From Pseudoalteromonas caenipelagi (GTDB taxonomy: Bacteria > Pseudomonadota > Gammaproteobacteria > Enterobacterales > Alteromonadaceae), in the NCBI RefSeq assembly GCF_013140855.1, contig NZ_JABBPG010000011.1, positions 62,001 through 126,000 on the forward strand: 64,000 nucleotides of DNA. Reading direction: 5' to 3'. Positions 9,062 to 17,419 of the stretch are shown one piece after another (position 1 is the first letter of the stretch; each line of letters opens with the position of its first letter). The position numbers were made by a program, and so were the translations under genes. A model generated the notes under the pieces. It was not told the origin of the DNA. It saw only the letters and a program-made list of their open reading frames with translations, and made no database searches.

Positions 9062-9586
9062 TTGTTTGGTGAACTGAGCCTGCATTTTGAAACGATTGTT
9101 GTGTTAGGCTTTATCCTTGCATTCATTTTTAATTTAAGTTTCTTTTTACTTAAGTTAAGTCAAAATAGTTCTCTTGTATTTTCATCTTGTGTTATGGCTG
9201 CTTCTTATTTTTTGAGTAACCATTTCTTTGACATAATTCTAGACACTAGCTTTCAGTATTTAATATGGCTAGCTTTTGATTTGGTAACAATATTACTTAT
9301 ATGGTTACCGCACAAAGTGCTGAAACTGCGGTTTTCAACAGCCAGTATTTATGTTTTTCTTGGTTTATCAATAAATAGTGTCTTATTTCTATTGATGCAT
9401 ATGGATATTAGCTTATTAGTGAATAGGCAGCATTGGTGGTTTTGGACAACCTATAGCATATTGATCAATGTATTTGACTTAATGATGGTTGCAGCGCTGA
9501 TCCTTAATAGAGATTTTCTGTTATTTTTGAAGTTATCTAACAAGATAAAAAAAGGGTTTAGAAAACAGGTTGCTCTACGAGATTGA
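9062..9586 (+). CDS. Small multi-spanning membrane protein, island family member 1
   Basis: A 174-residue, very hydrophobic protein with about five predicted membrane segments (about 10-33, 37-58, 63-83, 92-113 and 128-148) and a basic C-terminal tail. The start is TTG at 9062, five bases after AGGGGA; no better start is seen. It shares with the next two reading frames the block FD-x3-ILLIW-x2-HKVLKL near residues 71-89, an HWWFW motif after membrane segment 4, and N-R-D-F-L near the end. I do not recognise the family. It lies 25 bases after the double-glycine peptide gene and probably shares its transcript, so an immunity or accessory role is a fair guess only. Confidence 0.7.
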   Translation: MFGELSLHFETIVVLGFILAFIFNLSFFLLKLSQNSSLVFSSCVMAASYFLSNHFFDIILDTSFQYLIWLAFDLVTILLIWLPHKVLKLRFSTASIYVFLGLSINSVLFLLMHMDISLLVNRQHWWFWTTYSILINVFDLMMVAALILNRDFLLFLKLSNKIKKGFRKQVALRD

Positions 9587-10189
9587 AGTTAGAGTTTGTT
9601 TTAAAAAACGAAATTATTGTTGGTGAGAATGTAACGTCTTTCGATAAGTTCTTGTTTGTGGAATCGCCTAAATTAATTCAAAATACCTACATTGTTCTGA
9701 TGATAATTACATTTTTCCATCGATGTTTAACTTCATGGACTAAAAAAATGGGAATGTATCGAGTATCATGACTCTCGGTCTTACCTTGCTATCTTATGCA
9801 TTTCTATATTTCACAAATGATTGGCGAATCTTCTCATTAGTAGTAAACCCGCAACTACTTGCAATCATATATGACGCAGAATTGATTCTTTTGTTATGGG
9901 TTTTGCATAAAGTTTTGAAACTTGACTATAGTGTCGCTTTTCTTTATTTGATTGGGTTTACAGCGCTTCAATCAACTCTTAACTTGGTACTATACATAGA
10001 TATCTGTTTGGTCAAAGGGAGGTATGGTGGTTCTGGTACTTCTATAGCGTAGTCGCAAAGCTACTTGATATTCTAATGGTTATTGGACTTTGTATGAATC
10101 AAGACTACCTAAAATTAGGGCTTGCAATTAAGCGTACAAAACTACAAATGAATTCTTTAAAGTCATGTAGATTGACGCATAATTCGTGA
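9583..10189 (+). pseudogene. Frameshifted paralogue, island family member 2
   Basis: Three consecutive frames together rebuild a protein like its neighbours. Frame one (TTG 9583, overlapping the stop of member 1) runs to a stop at 9771. The homologous reading continues in a second frame after the A7 run at 9742-9748, giving SYAFLYF and YDAELILLLWVLHKVLKL. At about 10005-10019 it moves to a third frame, which reads EVWWFWYFYSVVAKLL and GLCMNQDYLKL and stops at 10187-10189. Members 1 and 3 contain the same blocks in one frame. Two single-base indels explain it. It is either a decaying gene, a phase-variable one (A7), or a sequencing error. Confidence 0.75.
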
Positions 10190-10190
10190 C

Positions 10191-10286
10191 GTTATTGACT
10201 TGTTGATGATGCTAACTCTAATCTACTTGTCCTTAGTTAATGTCGTCCAGCTCTATGCTGATTTAATGGAAAAGCTACAAACTTGA
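10191..10286 (+). other. Possible C-terminal remnant of a fourth family member
   Basis: An open stretch with no obvious start reads VIDLLMMLTLIYLSLVNVVQ and ends at TGA 10284. The first residues resemble the last membrane segment of member 1 (NVFDLMMVAALIL), and the tail is amphipathic, as in the other members. It could be what is left of another copy. The match is short and hydrophobic, so chance similarity is a real alternative. Confidence 0.25.
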
Positions 10287-10316
10287 ACGGCGAAATACCC
10301 CTAACGGATTACTCAC

Positions 10317-10880
10317 ATGACCTACTCTGAATTAATGTTTGTCGTTATTCCTAAAGCTGTGGACTCGGCAACACCAGCTATCATGGCAGCTACACTTGTT
10401 TTTTACTTAGTGAGCCATTTCTTTAAAAAGAAAGTCCCGACATCACTATTACTTACTTTATTTCTTACGCTGGTTTCATACAGCTTTAGTGCTTACTCTT
10501 TTAATTGGGACTTCTTCGGTAACACAATTAATACATATTTGTTGATCGTAATTTACGATATGCAGCTCATACTGTTACTGTGGGCTCTGCATCGGTTTTT
10601 GAAGCTGCAAGCCTCTAATGCCTATATATATATTTTAGTTTTTTCAGCCATAAACTGTATATGCTCTTCAGTAATGTACATTGATCTCGCATGGCTAGGT
10701 CGAGCAGAGGTTTGGTGGTTATGGCACGTTTATGCGATTGTCGGAAAATTCATTTATTTAGGTATCATGATTGGGCTGTGTACCAATAAAGACTTCTTAA
10801 ACCTAAGAGCCCTGTGGGTAAAAATAGTTATACGCCTAAATGAACGCAAAGAATTAAAACGAGAAGAAGGCGCGCAATAG
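10317..10880 (+). CDS. Small multi-spanning membrane protein, island family member 3
   Basis: A 187-residue intact protein with about five membrane segments and a strongly charged C-terminus (RLNERKELKREEGAQ). It shares YD-x3-ILLLW-x2-HRFLKL near residues 81-98, EVWWLW after membrane segment 4, and GLCTNKDFLNL with the frameshifted member 2, to which it is closer than to member 1. ATG 10317 has only a weak ribosome site. The gene is A+T-rich compared with the arginine and coaD regions on either side. The stop codon lies inside the terminator hairpin. Function unknown; see the peptide gene at 8857. Confidence 0.75.
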   Translation: MTYSELMFVVIPKAVDSATPAIMAATLVFYLVSHFFKKKVPTSLLLTLFLTLVSYSFSAYSFNWDFFGNTINTYLLIVIYDMQLILLLWALHRFLKLQASNAYIYILVFSAINCICSSVMYIDLAWLGRAEVWWLWHVYAIVGKFIYLGIMIGLCTNKDFLNLRALWVKIVIRLNERKELKREEGAQ

Positions 10881-10889
10881 CGCCTTTTT
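10868..10889 (+). terminator. Terminator of the peptide/membrane-protein island
   Basis: AGGCGC (10868-10873) pairs with GCGCCT (10880-10885) across a six-base loop and is followed by TTTTG. The stop codon of member 3 is within the hairpin, so the island has its own end. Confidence 0.75.
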
Positions 10890-10908
10890 GTTATCTTTTA
10901 CGATACAG

Positions 10909-12279
10909 TTAAAACTGGTACTCCCAACTCAGTTTAACAGCACTGTGTGTGTCGTTATCTTCATGCTCTTGTTTATCTTGCCAAACAGAGATACCCGTTT
11001 TAAGCAGTCCACTAAATAGGCCTTGCTGATAGCCTAGCTCTAGTAACGTACGCTCCACTTTTAGGTTCTCAAAATCGATAAACTTTAATTTGGCAAAGCC
11101 ACCAAATCCAGCTAGTGCATGATAATCAGAAGCTAGGGTGACACTTTTTGCTTGCGGACCAATGGCTGCGCCAAGCCATTGTTGGCGCTGGGTATATTCA
11201 GAGCCGCCTGAGGCAACATCAAAATTACACTGAAAACTTGCCTGTTTCGCCCGACAGTCTGTCGTACTATCACTATATTCCAAATAGCTTTTTAGGCGAT
11301 ATTGCGCATTACCCGTGTAGTGCTCAATACCCATAGTGAGCATATTTTCACTTGGCAGGATTCCTGTGTCATTATTACCTGCAACTTCTGCATATGCCGC
11401 CCAGGCTTGATTAAATAGCGAGCCAGAAAACTTCACATCAAGACTCGTTAAGCGTTGCCTTACAGCTGGCTTTGTGTCCAACAGCGGTTGCTCTAGTACA
11501 AAATCACTTGAAGTGGTACTAAATGCGATCTCTAACCCGCTTAAGGGGGAGCTAGAGAGCCTTAATCCCCAAAAGTCACCACTGCGATTATCTAACAAGC
11601 TTGGTTTTTGTTTTGCAGTAATGGCGGTAACTTGCCAAGGCCCGACAAACGAAAAAAGCGATGGCCCAGTGTAGTCACTGTTGGTACGGCTTAGTCGCAA
11701 CGCTTTCATCGGGGCGGCATTATTTGACAGCATCAGTGCGTTTTCGTTGGCTGGGCCCCACCAATAATTGAGCCTTTCAGCACTCACAGCCCAGTTGCCA
11801 TAAAGAATGGCAAGGTGGCTGCCATAATGGTTTATTTGTTTACCATCTAGCGCTTTATCCGTGTAGTTAACTTGCACTTTTGCACTAACATAGTTGTTGG
11901 TGATCATCCCATAACTCGATATACCCGATCGAGAAGCTTGGCGTTGACCTATGCCATCTTGTAATTTAGAGGCATCATCAAAGTGTGCTTTGACACTAGA
12001 ATATCGTTGGCGCTTTGCTTGTTGCAGGGCATGTCTAACATGAGCAAGCGCAAATTCAGCGCTTTGGGGGACATTTTCATCATCAATCTGAGTTAGGTCT
12101 TGCACTATACCTTGCCACAATAGAGGGTATTGATTGACTGGACGACTAATTAGCCCATGACTAACAAGCAAATCAATTGAGTGTTTTAGCTCATTATCAT
12201 CACTATTTATCCATGGGCTGGCAACTGCACACTGGCTTAAAGTGAGTGCAAGTATGGCACTTAAATAAGTTAACTTCAT
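10909..12279 (-). CDS. Outer-membrane beta-barrel of the capsule-assembly Wzi family
   Basis: A 456-residue protein with a signal peptide (cleavage near VASP-W, residue 21) and a C-terminal Phe in WEYQF, typical of an outer-membrane barrel. The SAERLNYWWGPANENALMLSNNAAP segment around residue 165-190 is the hallmark region of the Wzi/capsule-assembly family, and alternating hydrophobic strands follow. Wzi anchors capsule or K-antigen at the cell surface; whether this member does so is unproven. Its start overlaps the coaD stop by four bases (ATGA), so it is translationally coupled to coaD although the functions are unrelated. Confidence 0.8.
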   Translation of the reverse strand: MKLTYLSAILALTLSQCAVASPWINSDDNELKHSIDLLVSHGLISRPVNQYPLLWQGIVQDLTQIDDENVPQSAEFALAHVRHALQQAKRQRYSSVKAHFDDASKLQDGIGQRQASRSGISSYGMITNNYVSAKVQVNYTDKALDGKQINHYGSHLAILYGNWAVSAERLNYWWGPANENALMLSNNAAPMKALRLSRTNSDYTGPSLFSFVGPWQVTAITAKQKPSLLDNRSGDFWGLRLSSSPLSGLEIAFSTTSSDFVLEQPLLDTKPAVRQRLTSLDVKFSGSLFNQAWAAYAEVAGNNDTGILPSENMLTMGIEHYTGNAQYRLKSYLEYSDSTTDCRAKQASFQCNFDVASGGSEYTQRQQWLGAAIGPQAKSVTLASDYHALAGFGGFAKLKFIDFENLKVERTLLELGYQQGLFSGLLKTGISVWQDKQEHEDNDTHSAVKLSWEYQF

Positions 12280-12758
12280 CCGTGTAATTTTTCCTTTAAA
12301 GCTTGGGCTACCAGAGGGTGAACAAATTCGCTCACATCACCTTTGTGTAGTGCAACCTCTTTTACTAAAGTTGAAGAAATGAAAGAGTTGCGCTCAGAGG
12401 GCGTGAGAAAAACGCTTTCTAAATCAGGGTGTAGGCGACGGTTCATGTTTGCAAGTTGAAACTCATAGTCAAAGTCTGAGACAGCACGGATCCCTCGGAT
12501 CAGTACGTTCGCCTTTTGTTGTTTGGCTAAGTCTACCAAAAGCCCAGAAAAACCAATTACTTTAACGTTTTTATACTCTGCGAGTATCTGTTCAGCAAGT
12601 GACACCCGTTCTTCTAGTGAAAAGCAAGGTTGTTTATTTGGGTTATGTGCAATTGCCAACAACACAACATCAAACATTTTTGCAGCACGTTTAATCAAAT
12701 CTGCATGACCATTAGTGAGCGGATCGAAGGTACCTGGGTATAGAGCTGTAACTTTCAT
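12276..12758 (-). CDS. coaD: Phosphopantetheine adenylyltransferase
   Basis: Transfers AMP from ATP to 4'-phosphopantetheine, the fourth step of coenzyme A synthesis. The 160-residue protein is a small nucleotidyltransferase with ALYPGTFDPLTNGHADLIKRA at the N-terminus (the T/HxGH element), IRGIRAVSDFDYE near residue 88 and the ISSTLVKE motif near 128. Length is normal. It is the first gene of a two-gene unit with the Wzi-like protein. Confidence 0.96.
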   Translation of the reverse strand: MKVTALYPGTFDPLTNGHADLIKRAAKMFDVVLLAIAHNPNKQPCFSLEERVSLAEQILAEYKNVKVIGFSGLLVDLAKQQKANVLIRGIRAVSDFDYEFQLANMNRRLHPDLESVFLTPSERNSFISSTLVKEVALHKGDVSEFVHPLVAQALKEKLHG

Positions 12759-12947
12759 AACATTGTATCGACAAAAAAATTTGCCTTATGGTAGCAATGT
12801 TTTGAGTATATTTCACTGGTCTGCTTTGCACTATGTACACTTATATCATATACCCTTTAGTGCTATTTTCAGAGTAGCTAATTGACTATACTGACCCAGT
12901 TAGTGAAACACATCCTATAATTAATCGCGTGTCAAAGAGATCAGGAT

Positions 12948-13604
12948 ATGAATACCAAGGAAAAAATAATTCGTACCAGTATCGCCCTTTTTAACCTACA
13001 TGGTGAAAGAGCGATTACTACGAATCATATTGCCTCAAATTTGGGCATTAGCCCTGGCAATTTGTACTACCATTTTAAAAATAAAGAAGACATTATTCGC
13101 AATATATTCTCATTATATCGAGAACACTTGAGCACCCACTTTAAGCCTTTAGATACAGAGTTCGAGCCACTTGAGCAGCTAACTAAGTATCTGGATTCTC
13201 TATTTGATTTAATGTGGCGTTATCATTTCTTCTACGACAATCTTACCGATATTTTGGCAAGAGATGGTGTGCTTAAAAAGCAATATATTGAGTTTCAAAC
13301 TGACTTGTTAGAACAAGTTCTTTCAGTCGTTATAGGCTTAAGAAAGAGTAAGGTCATTGATATTACAGATGATGATGCAAAAGAACTTGCACATATGCTG
13401 AAGATGACAGTGAGCTTTTGGACACCATATGTCAAAGCGCGCAGAATGACTGGAGTACTGGAGCAACAAGATATCTACAACGGTATTGTTAAAGTACTTA
13501 TGCTGTTTAAGCCATATTGCACCGATTTGAGTGAAGATAAAATTCAAAGTCTTCAATCGCAATATCAGCGTCTTGCTGATGAGTCGTTACCTAGCATAGC
13601 GTAA
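12948..13604 (+). CDS. TetR/AcrR-family regulator
   Basis: A 218-residue regulator. Residues about 5-55 form the TetR helix-turn-helix (IIRTSIALFNLHGERAITTNHIA, then GISPGNLYYHFKNKEDII). The C-terminal ligand or dimer domain has no feature that tells the effector. It is divergent from coaD with 189 bases between them and is not next to an efflux gene, so the target is unknown. The upstream region has a TATAAT at 12916-12921 and a short palindrome ACTGACCCAGT just before it, which might be its own operator. Confidence 0.85.
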   Translation: MNTKEKIIRTSIALFNLHGERAITTNHIASNLGISPGNLYYHFKNKEDIIRNIFSLYREHLSTHFKPLDTEFEPLEQLTKYLDSLFDLMWRYHFFYDNLTDILARDGVLKKQYIEFQTDLLEQVLSVVIGLRKSKVIDITDDDAKELAHMLKMTVSFWTPYVKARRMTGVLEQQDIYNGIVKVLMLFKPYCTDLSEDKIQSLQSQYQRLADESLPSIA

Positions 13605-13650
13605 CAAATCGCTTTAATTGGTTTGTTTATTTCCTAGACGCATAGAAATT

Positions 13651-13659
13651 TGCTATAAT
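13651..13659 (+). promoter_or_regulatory. Extended -10 promoter of thiI with a GC-rich start region
   Basis: TGCTATAAT is a perfect extended -10 element without a clear -35 hexamer. Directly after it GCGCGCC (13661-13667) and GGCGCGC (13677-13683) form an inverted repeat, a GC-rich discriminator like those of growth-rate-controlled promoters. It lies 51 bases upstream of the thiI start. Confidence 0.65.
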
Positions 13660-13709
13660 CGCGCGCCCGATATCCCGGCGCGCATTCGCCCTGCAAAAGA
13701 GTTATTTCT

Positions 13710-15170
13710 ATGTTTAAATTTATCGTCAAACTGCACCCTGAAATTGCTATAAAAAGCAAATCAGTTCGAAAACGCTTCACTAAACTGTTAGAGAAGAATA
13801 TCAAGATCCTGCTGAGTCGCGTTGACGAACATATCAAAGTAAAAAATAACTGGGATAATATCGCCGTCATTAGTGACAGCACAGATAGCAAAACGCGTGA
13901 TGCACTTGTTGATAATTTAAAGCGTGTGCCTGGAATTGTGCAGTTTATTGAAGTACAGGAAACAACTTTTGAGACGCTTGACGATATCTACCAGCGAACA
14001 CTCGAACTCGCGGGTCACACGATTGAGAATAAAACGTTTTGCGTGCGCGTAAAGCGTAATGGTAAGCATGACTTCACCTCCAGTGATGTGGAGCGTTACG
14101 TCGGTGGGGGCTTAAATCAACATGTATCAGGTGCTAAAGTTAAACTCAGCAAACCAGATGTGACCGTTAAAATTGAGATAAAAGATGATCTTGCTTACAT
14201 TGTGACCCATACACACTACGGTATTGGCGGTTTTCCTCTTCCTAGTCAAGAAGACGTGTTATCGCTTATTTCTGGCGGATTTGATTCTGGGGTTGCAACA
14301 TATCAAATGATCCGCAAAGGTGCCCGTACGCACTTTTTGTTCTTTAATCTAGGCGGTGCAGCGCATGAAATTGGGGTTAAACAGGTAAGCCACTATTTAT
14401 GGAAAAGATATAGCTCAACACACCGAGTTAAATTTATCACCGTTGATTTTGAGCCGGTCGTTGCTGAGATTTTAGAAAATGTCGAAAACGGCCAGATGGG
14501 TGTTGTACTTAAACGTATGATGATGCGCGCCGGTAGCCAGGTAGCTGAGCGATTTAATATACCAGCATTAGTGACTGGCGAAAGTATTGGTCAGGTGTCG
14601 AGCCAAACTCTAGCAAATCTCAACGTAATTGATCGTGTAACCGAAACTTTGATTGTTCGTCCACTCATTCAATATGACAAAGCTGACATCATAAAAATCG
14701 CGCGAGAAATTGGCACCATTGAAATGGCTGAGGCAATGCCGGAGTATTGCGGTGTTATCTCTAATAAGCCAACAGTAAAAGCGAAACTAGAGACGATTTT
14801 AGCCGAAGAGCAAAAGTTTGATTTTGATGTACTTGATACTGTGGTCAATAACGCGGTTGTGAAAGATATTCGTGATATTGAAGCCGAAGCAAAAGAAGAA
14901 GTTAAAGAAGCTGAGACCGCCAGTGAGCTACCAGAAAATGGGGTCGTATTAGATATTCGTTCTCCCGATGAAGAAGATGCTAGCCCACTTGAAATTGAAG
15001 GTGTTGAAGTGGTGCACCTGCCATTTTTCCGCCTTGCTACAAAATTTGCTGATTTGCCACAAGATAAAGAGTACTACTTGTATTGCTCTAAAGGCGTGAT
15101 GAGCCAACTGCAGGCGCTGATCTTACACGAAAATGGCTTTATGAACGTAAAAGTGTATAAGCCAGAATAA
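13710..15170 (+). CDS. thiI: tRNA 4-thiouridine synthase / thiamine sulfur transferase
   Basis: Makes 4-thiouridine at tRNA position 8 and passes sulfur to the thiamine thiazole pathway. In order: N-terminal ferredoxin-like and THUMP domains (to about 165), a PP-loop ATPase with LISGGFDSGVA near 188-196, and a C-terminal rhodanese domain from about 405. The sulfur-carrying cysteine lies in YLYCSKGVM at residue 459 and the partner cysteine in PEYCGVIS at residue 347, matching E. coli Cys456 and Cys344. At 486 residues it is the long, rhodanese-fused form. It is monocistronic with a terminator just after it. Confidence 0.96.
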   Translation: MFKFIVKLHPEIAIKSKSVRKRFTKLLEKNIKILLSRVDEHIKVKNNWDNIAVISDSTDSKTRDALVDNLKRVPGIVQFIEVQETTFETLDDIYQRTLELAGHTIENKTFCVRVKRNGKHDFTSSDVERYVGGGLNQHVSGAKVKLSKPDVTVKIEIKDDLAYIVTHTHYGIGGFPLPSQEDVLSLISGGFDSGVATYQMIRKGARTHFLFFNLGGAAHEIGVKQVSHYLWKRYSSTHRVKFITVDFEPVVAEILENVENGQMGVVLKRMMMRAGSQVAERFNIPALVTGESIGQVSSQTLANLNVIDRVTETLIVRPLIQYDKADIIKIAREIGTIEMAEAMPEYCGVISNKPTVKAKLETILAEEQKFDFDVLDTVVNNAVVKDIRDIEAEAKEEVKEAETASELPENGVVLDIRSPDEEDASPLEIEGVEVVHLPFFRLATKFADLPQDKEYYLYCSKGVMSQLQALILHENGFMNVKVYKPE

Positions 15171-15182
15171 ACTTAGCCAGTT

Positions 15183-15210
15183 AAAAAAGCCGAGCTTGCT
15201 CGGCTTTTTT
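15183..15210. terminator. Bidirectional terminator between thiI and panE
   Basis: GCCGAG (15189-15194) and CTCGGC (15199-15204) form the stem, flanked by A6 on the left and T6 on the right, so it can end transcription of thiI on the plus strand and of panE on the minus strand. Its right end touches the panE stop. Confidence 0.9.
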
Positions 15211-16105
15211 AATGCTTGTCGCGGATAGTTTGAAGCATTGCCATATTTGCAGGTGTTGCAATGTGGTGCTTTTTACCAAGCTCAACGATATAGCCACAAA
15301 TTGCGTCAATCTCCGTTTTGCGGCCGAGTTTAACGTCTTGTGCCATTGATGAAAAATTGTTTTGGGTTCGGGTCATAACTTGATACGCACTTTGCAGCGC
15401 ATTCGACAGTGGTAGGTCGATATCTTCACATTTAGCAACCGCGCAAGCCTCATTAAGTAATGATAGAATTGTACTGGCATAACGAGGCTGCCTAAGTTGG
15501 CCGTTGGGCACTTGATGCATGGCACTTAAAGGGTTAATTGCGATATTAACGGCCAGTTTTTGCCAGCGTAGCTGGTTTATATCGTTATGTATAAAGCTCG
15601 GTGGTAGCAAAGTGGCAAAGAACGCTTGGTATACCTGCTCAATCTTAGCTTTGGCAGATAGGTTACAAGCACCTAAAAAGGTGTCTCCTAAGCCCGATGC
15701 TTTGGCATGATGGTCGCTGAGCTTTAATGCGCCTTTTGCAGTACTAACAAAATAAAGAGCTTGGTGAACTTTCAGTTGCTTAGTCAACTTTGTCAGATCT
15801 TGCATGCCATTATGGCTAATAATCAGGTTGGCAGTGTCGGACAACAAGGGGAGCACATCCGTCAACGCTTGTGTTAGTTGGTACGATTTTACACACACAA
15901 AGCAGTTATCTATTTTTTCGTTCGTTGAGTGTGCTTGCGCTATTGAAAGCGTTTTAGCCTTAATTACAGAGGTCTGTTGTTCAGTATAAAGCCACTCACG
16001 GCATTTTTGATTACGCGAGAGAATTGTAATGTCATGCTGTTTACTGAGCGCGTGCGCAAACGTTAAACCGATTGCTCCTGCTCCGAGAATATGTACTTTA
16101 GACAT
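15209..16105 (-). CDS. panE: 2-dehydropantoate 2-reductase family protein
   Basis: NADPH-dependent ketopantoate reductase of the pantothenate pathway, or a close relative. VHILGAGAIGLTFAHAL at the N-terminus is the Rossmann GxGxxG. FVCVKSYQLTQAL carries the conserved lysine region near residue 75, and KLAVNIAINPLSA near 180 and SSMAQDVKLGRKTEIDAICGYIV near 250 are the family's C-terminal signatures. I chose ATG 16105 (298 residues); the upstream frame encodes the end of the VanZ-like gene. It overlaps that gene by eight bases, suggesting coupling. Family members with other ketoacid substrates exist. Confidence 0.88.
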   Translation of the reverse strand: MSKVHILGAGAIGLTFAHALSKQHDITILSRNQKCREWLYTEQQTSVIKAKTLSIAQAHSTNEKIDNCFVCVKSYQLTQALTDVLPLLSDTANLIISHNGMQDLTKLTKQLKVHQALYFVSTAKGALKLSDHHAKASGLGDTFLGACNLSAKAKIEQVYQAFFATLLPPSFIHNDINQLRWQKLAVNIAINPLSAMHQVPNGQLRQPRYASTILSLLNEACAVAKCEDIDLPLSNALQSAYQVMTRTQNNFSSMAQDVKLGRKTEIDAICGYIVELGKKHHIATPANMAMLQTIRDKH

Positions 16106-16448
16106 GCCTTTTTTCTTGCCAGAAGCGTAAGGCCAAATAACCAAGATAGTAGCTTAGTGCGCCAAAAAAGTCAGCGACAAAATCACCAAGAGAAGCCTGC
16201 CGATAAGGTAAGGAATCTTGCATAACCTCAACACCAATTCCATAGCCTGCTAATATGATAAGCTGCGCTATCATGGGCCATTTAAAAGCATGGTGCATAA
16301 TAAACGCTAGGACAAAAAAGATAGCAAAATGTACGACTTTATCTGCATGTTCAAATTGAATACCTGAGTGCTTAAACTCCCTAGCAAATAAATAGGTACA
16401 CACAGCCAAAGTAATTAAAAGTAAAACTTGATAAACCCGCCTGGTCAC
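16098..16448 (-). CDS. VanZ-like small membrane protein
   Basis: A 116-residue protein with about four membrane segments. The pattern DKVVHFAIFFVLAF near residues 36-49 and GIGVEVMQ-x5-R-x-ASLGDFVADFFGAL near 71-95 is that of the VanZ-like domain. The biochemical role of these short proteins is not established; the name comes from a teicoplanin-resistance protein, and resistance should not be inferred. It overlaps panE, which lies downstream in the same direction. Confidence 0.8.
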   Translation of the reverse strand: MTRRVYQVLLLITLAVCTYLFAREFKHSGIQFEHADKVVHFAIFFVLAFIMHHAFKWPMIAQLIILAGYGIGVEVMQDSLPYRQASLGDFVADFFGALSYYLGYLALRFWQEKRHV

Positions 16449-16588
16449 AAAACTTCCTACATATTAATAGCCACCGATTTTGCGCTCAGTATACCATCTA
16501 AAACTGGCTGGTGGGTGAATATCACTTTTTTACCCACATTCTTATTTAGGTTGATATAATTGAGCTATTCATATTTTAGGAGAATAAC

Positions 16589-17071
16589 ATGCCTTCTTTT
16601 GACATTGTGTCTGAAATCGAAATGACAGAAGCAAAAAATGCAGTGGATAATGCTAAGCGAGAGCTAGAAACAAGATACGACTTTCGTGGTGTTGATGCTT
16701 CAATAGAACTTACCAATGACGTGATCACGCTTAAAGCTGAGGCTGATCCACAAGTAATGCAATTATTTGATATCCTTGCTAATAAAGCATCAAAGCGAGG
16801 CCTTGATGTGGCGAGCCTTGAGCTCAAAGACATCGAACGTACAGGTAAGTACGTTTCGCGCAAGGTCAGCTTAAAGCAAGGCATCGAAAAAGAAATGGCG
16901 AAGAAATTAGTTAAATTGATCAAAGACTCAAAAGTCAAAGTTCAAGCAGCTATTCAAGGTGAAGAAGTACGTGTTACAGGTAAAAAGCGTGATGATTTGC
17001 AAGAAGTTATGCAGCTTATCCGTGGTGCAGAACTTGGCCAGCCTTTTCAATTTAAAAACTTCCGTGACTAA
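16589..17071 (+). CDS. yajQ: YajQ-family nucleotide-binding protein
   Basis: A 160-residue protein that matches YajQ over its full length: MPSFDIVSEIEMTEAKNAV at the start, ETRYDFRG, and the C-terminal GKKRDDLQEVM and LGQPFQFKNFRD. Family members bind cyclic di-GMP or nucleotides and RNA in some species; the exact role here is unproven. A TATAAT stands at 16555-16560 and an AGGAG ribosome site eight bases before the ATG. It is a single gene. Confidence 0.93.
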   Translation: MPSFDIVSEIEMTEAKNAVDNAKRELETRYDFRGVDASIELTNDVITLKAEADPQVMQLFDILANKASKRGLDVASLELKDIERTGKYVSRKVSLKQGIEKEMAKKLVKLIKDSKVKVQAAIQGEEVRVTGKKRDDLQEVMQLIRGAELGQPFQFKNFRD

Positions 17072-17161
17072 TAGTTACCAAGCAACCGTTTGATTGGGAC
17101 TAGCGTTTCAAATTGACTAAAGCAAGCGGGAATTAGCTTGCTTTAGATTTCTAGACGTCCA

Positions 17162-17190
17162 TTGACAATCCTTTCTAAAGTTCGCACAAT
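17162..17190 (+). promoter_or_regulatory. Promoter of the btuB leader
   Basis: TTGACA (17162-17167) and CACAAT (17185-17190) are exactly 17 bases apart. A start near 17197 would put the whole cobalamin riboswitch in the transcript. Confidence 0.6.
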
Positions 17191-17204
17191 AGCGCCTCTA
17201 TTTA

Positions 17205-17368
17205 AGGTGCTTGGCTTGGCGATGTATCACATCGTCGTGATAGTGAAACTATCAGGTAAATTGCTAAGATAATCGGGAAGTTGGTGAAAGTTAAAGGAAT
17301 GATTGTAATCCAACACTGCCCCCGCAACGGTGAGGCCTGCAAAGGGCTAAGTCCGGAGACCGGCCTTA
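17205..17368 (+). promoter_or_regulatory. Cobalamin (B12) riboswitch
   Basis: The 348-base gap between yajQ and btuB holds the conserved blocks of the adenosylcobalamin aptamer in the right order: AGGTGCTTGG, AATCGGGAA, GGTGAAA, the B12-box core ACTGCCCCCGCAACGGT, and AAGTCCGGAGACCGGCC. It ends about 50 bases before the btuB start, so ligand binding could hide the ribosome site (GGGGA at 17411). B12 uptake is thus predicted to fall when cobalamin is plentiful. Edges are approximate. Confidence 0.95.
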
Positions 17369-17419
17369 AATTCAACTTACTTGTATTACTTGTGCGGTGG
17401 GCGCAAGTTTGGGGATATC

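Noticed and set aside
9583..9771. A separate 62-residue gene
   Set aside because: The residues continue into the next frames with homology to both neighbours, so it is the 5' part of a frameshifted paralogue.
9062..10880. Tandem ABC transporter or PiT-like genes
   Set aside because: No Walker motifs and no transporter signature are present; the proteins are too short and similar only to each other.
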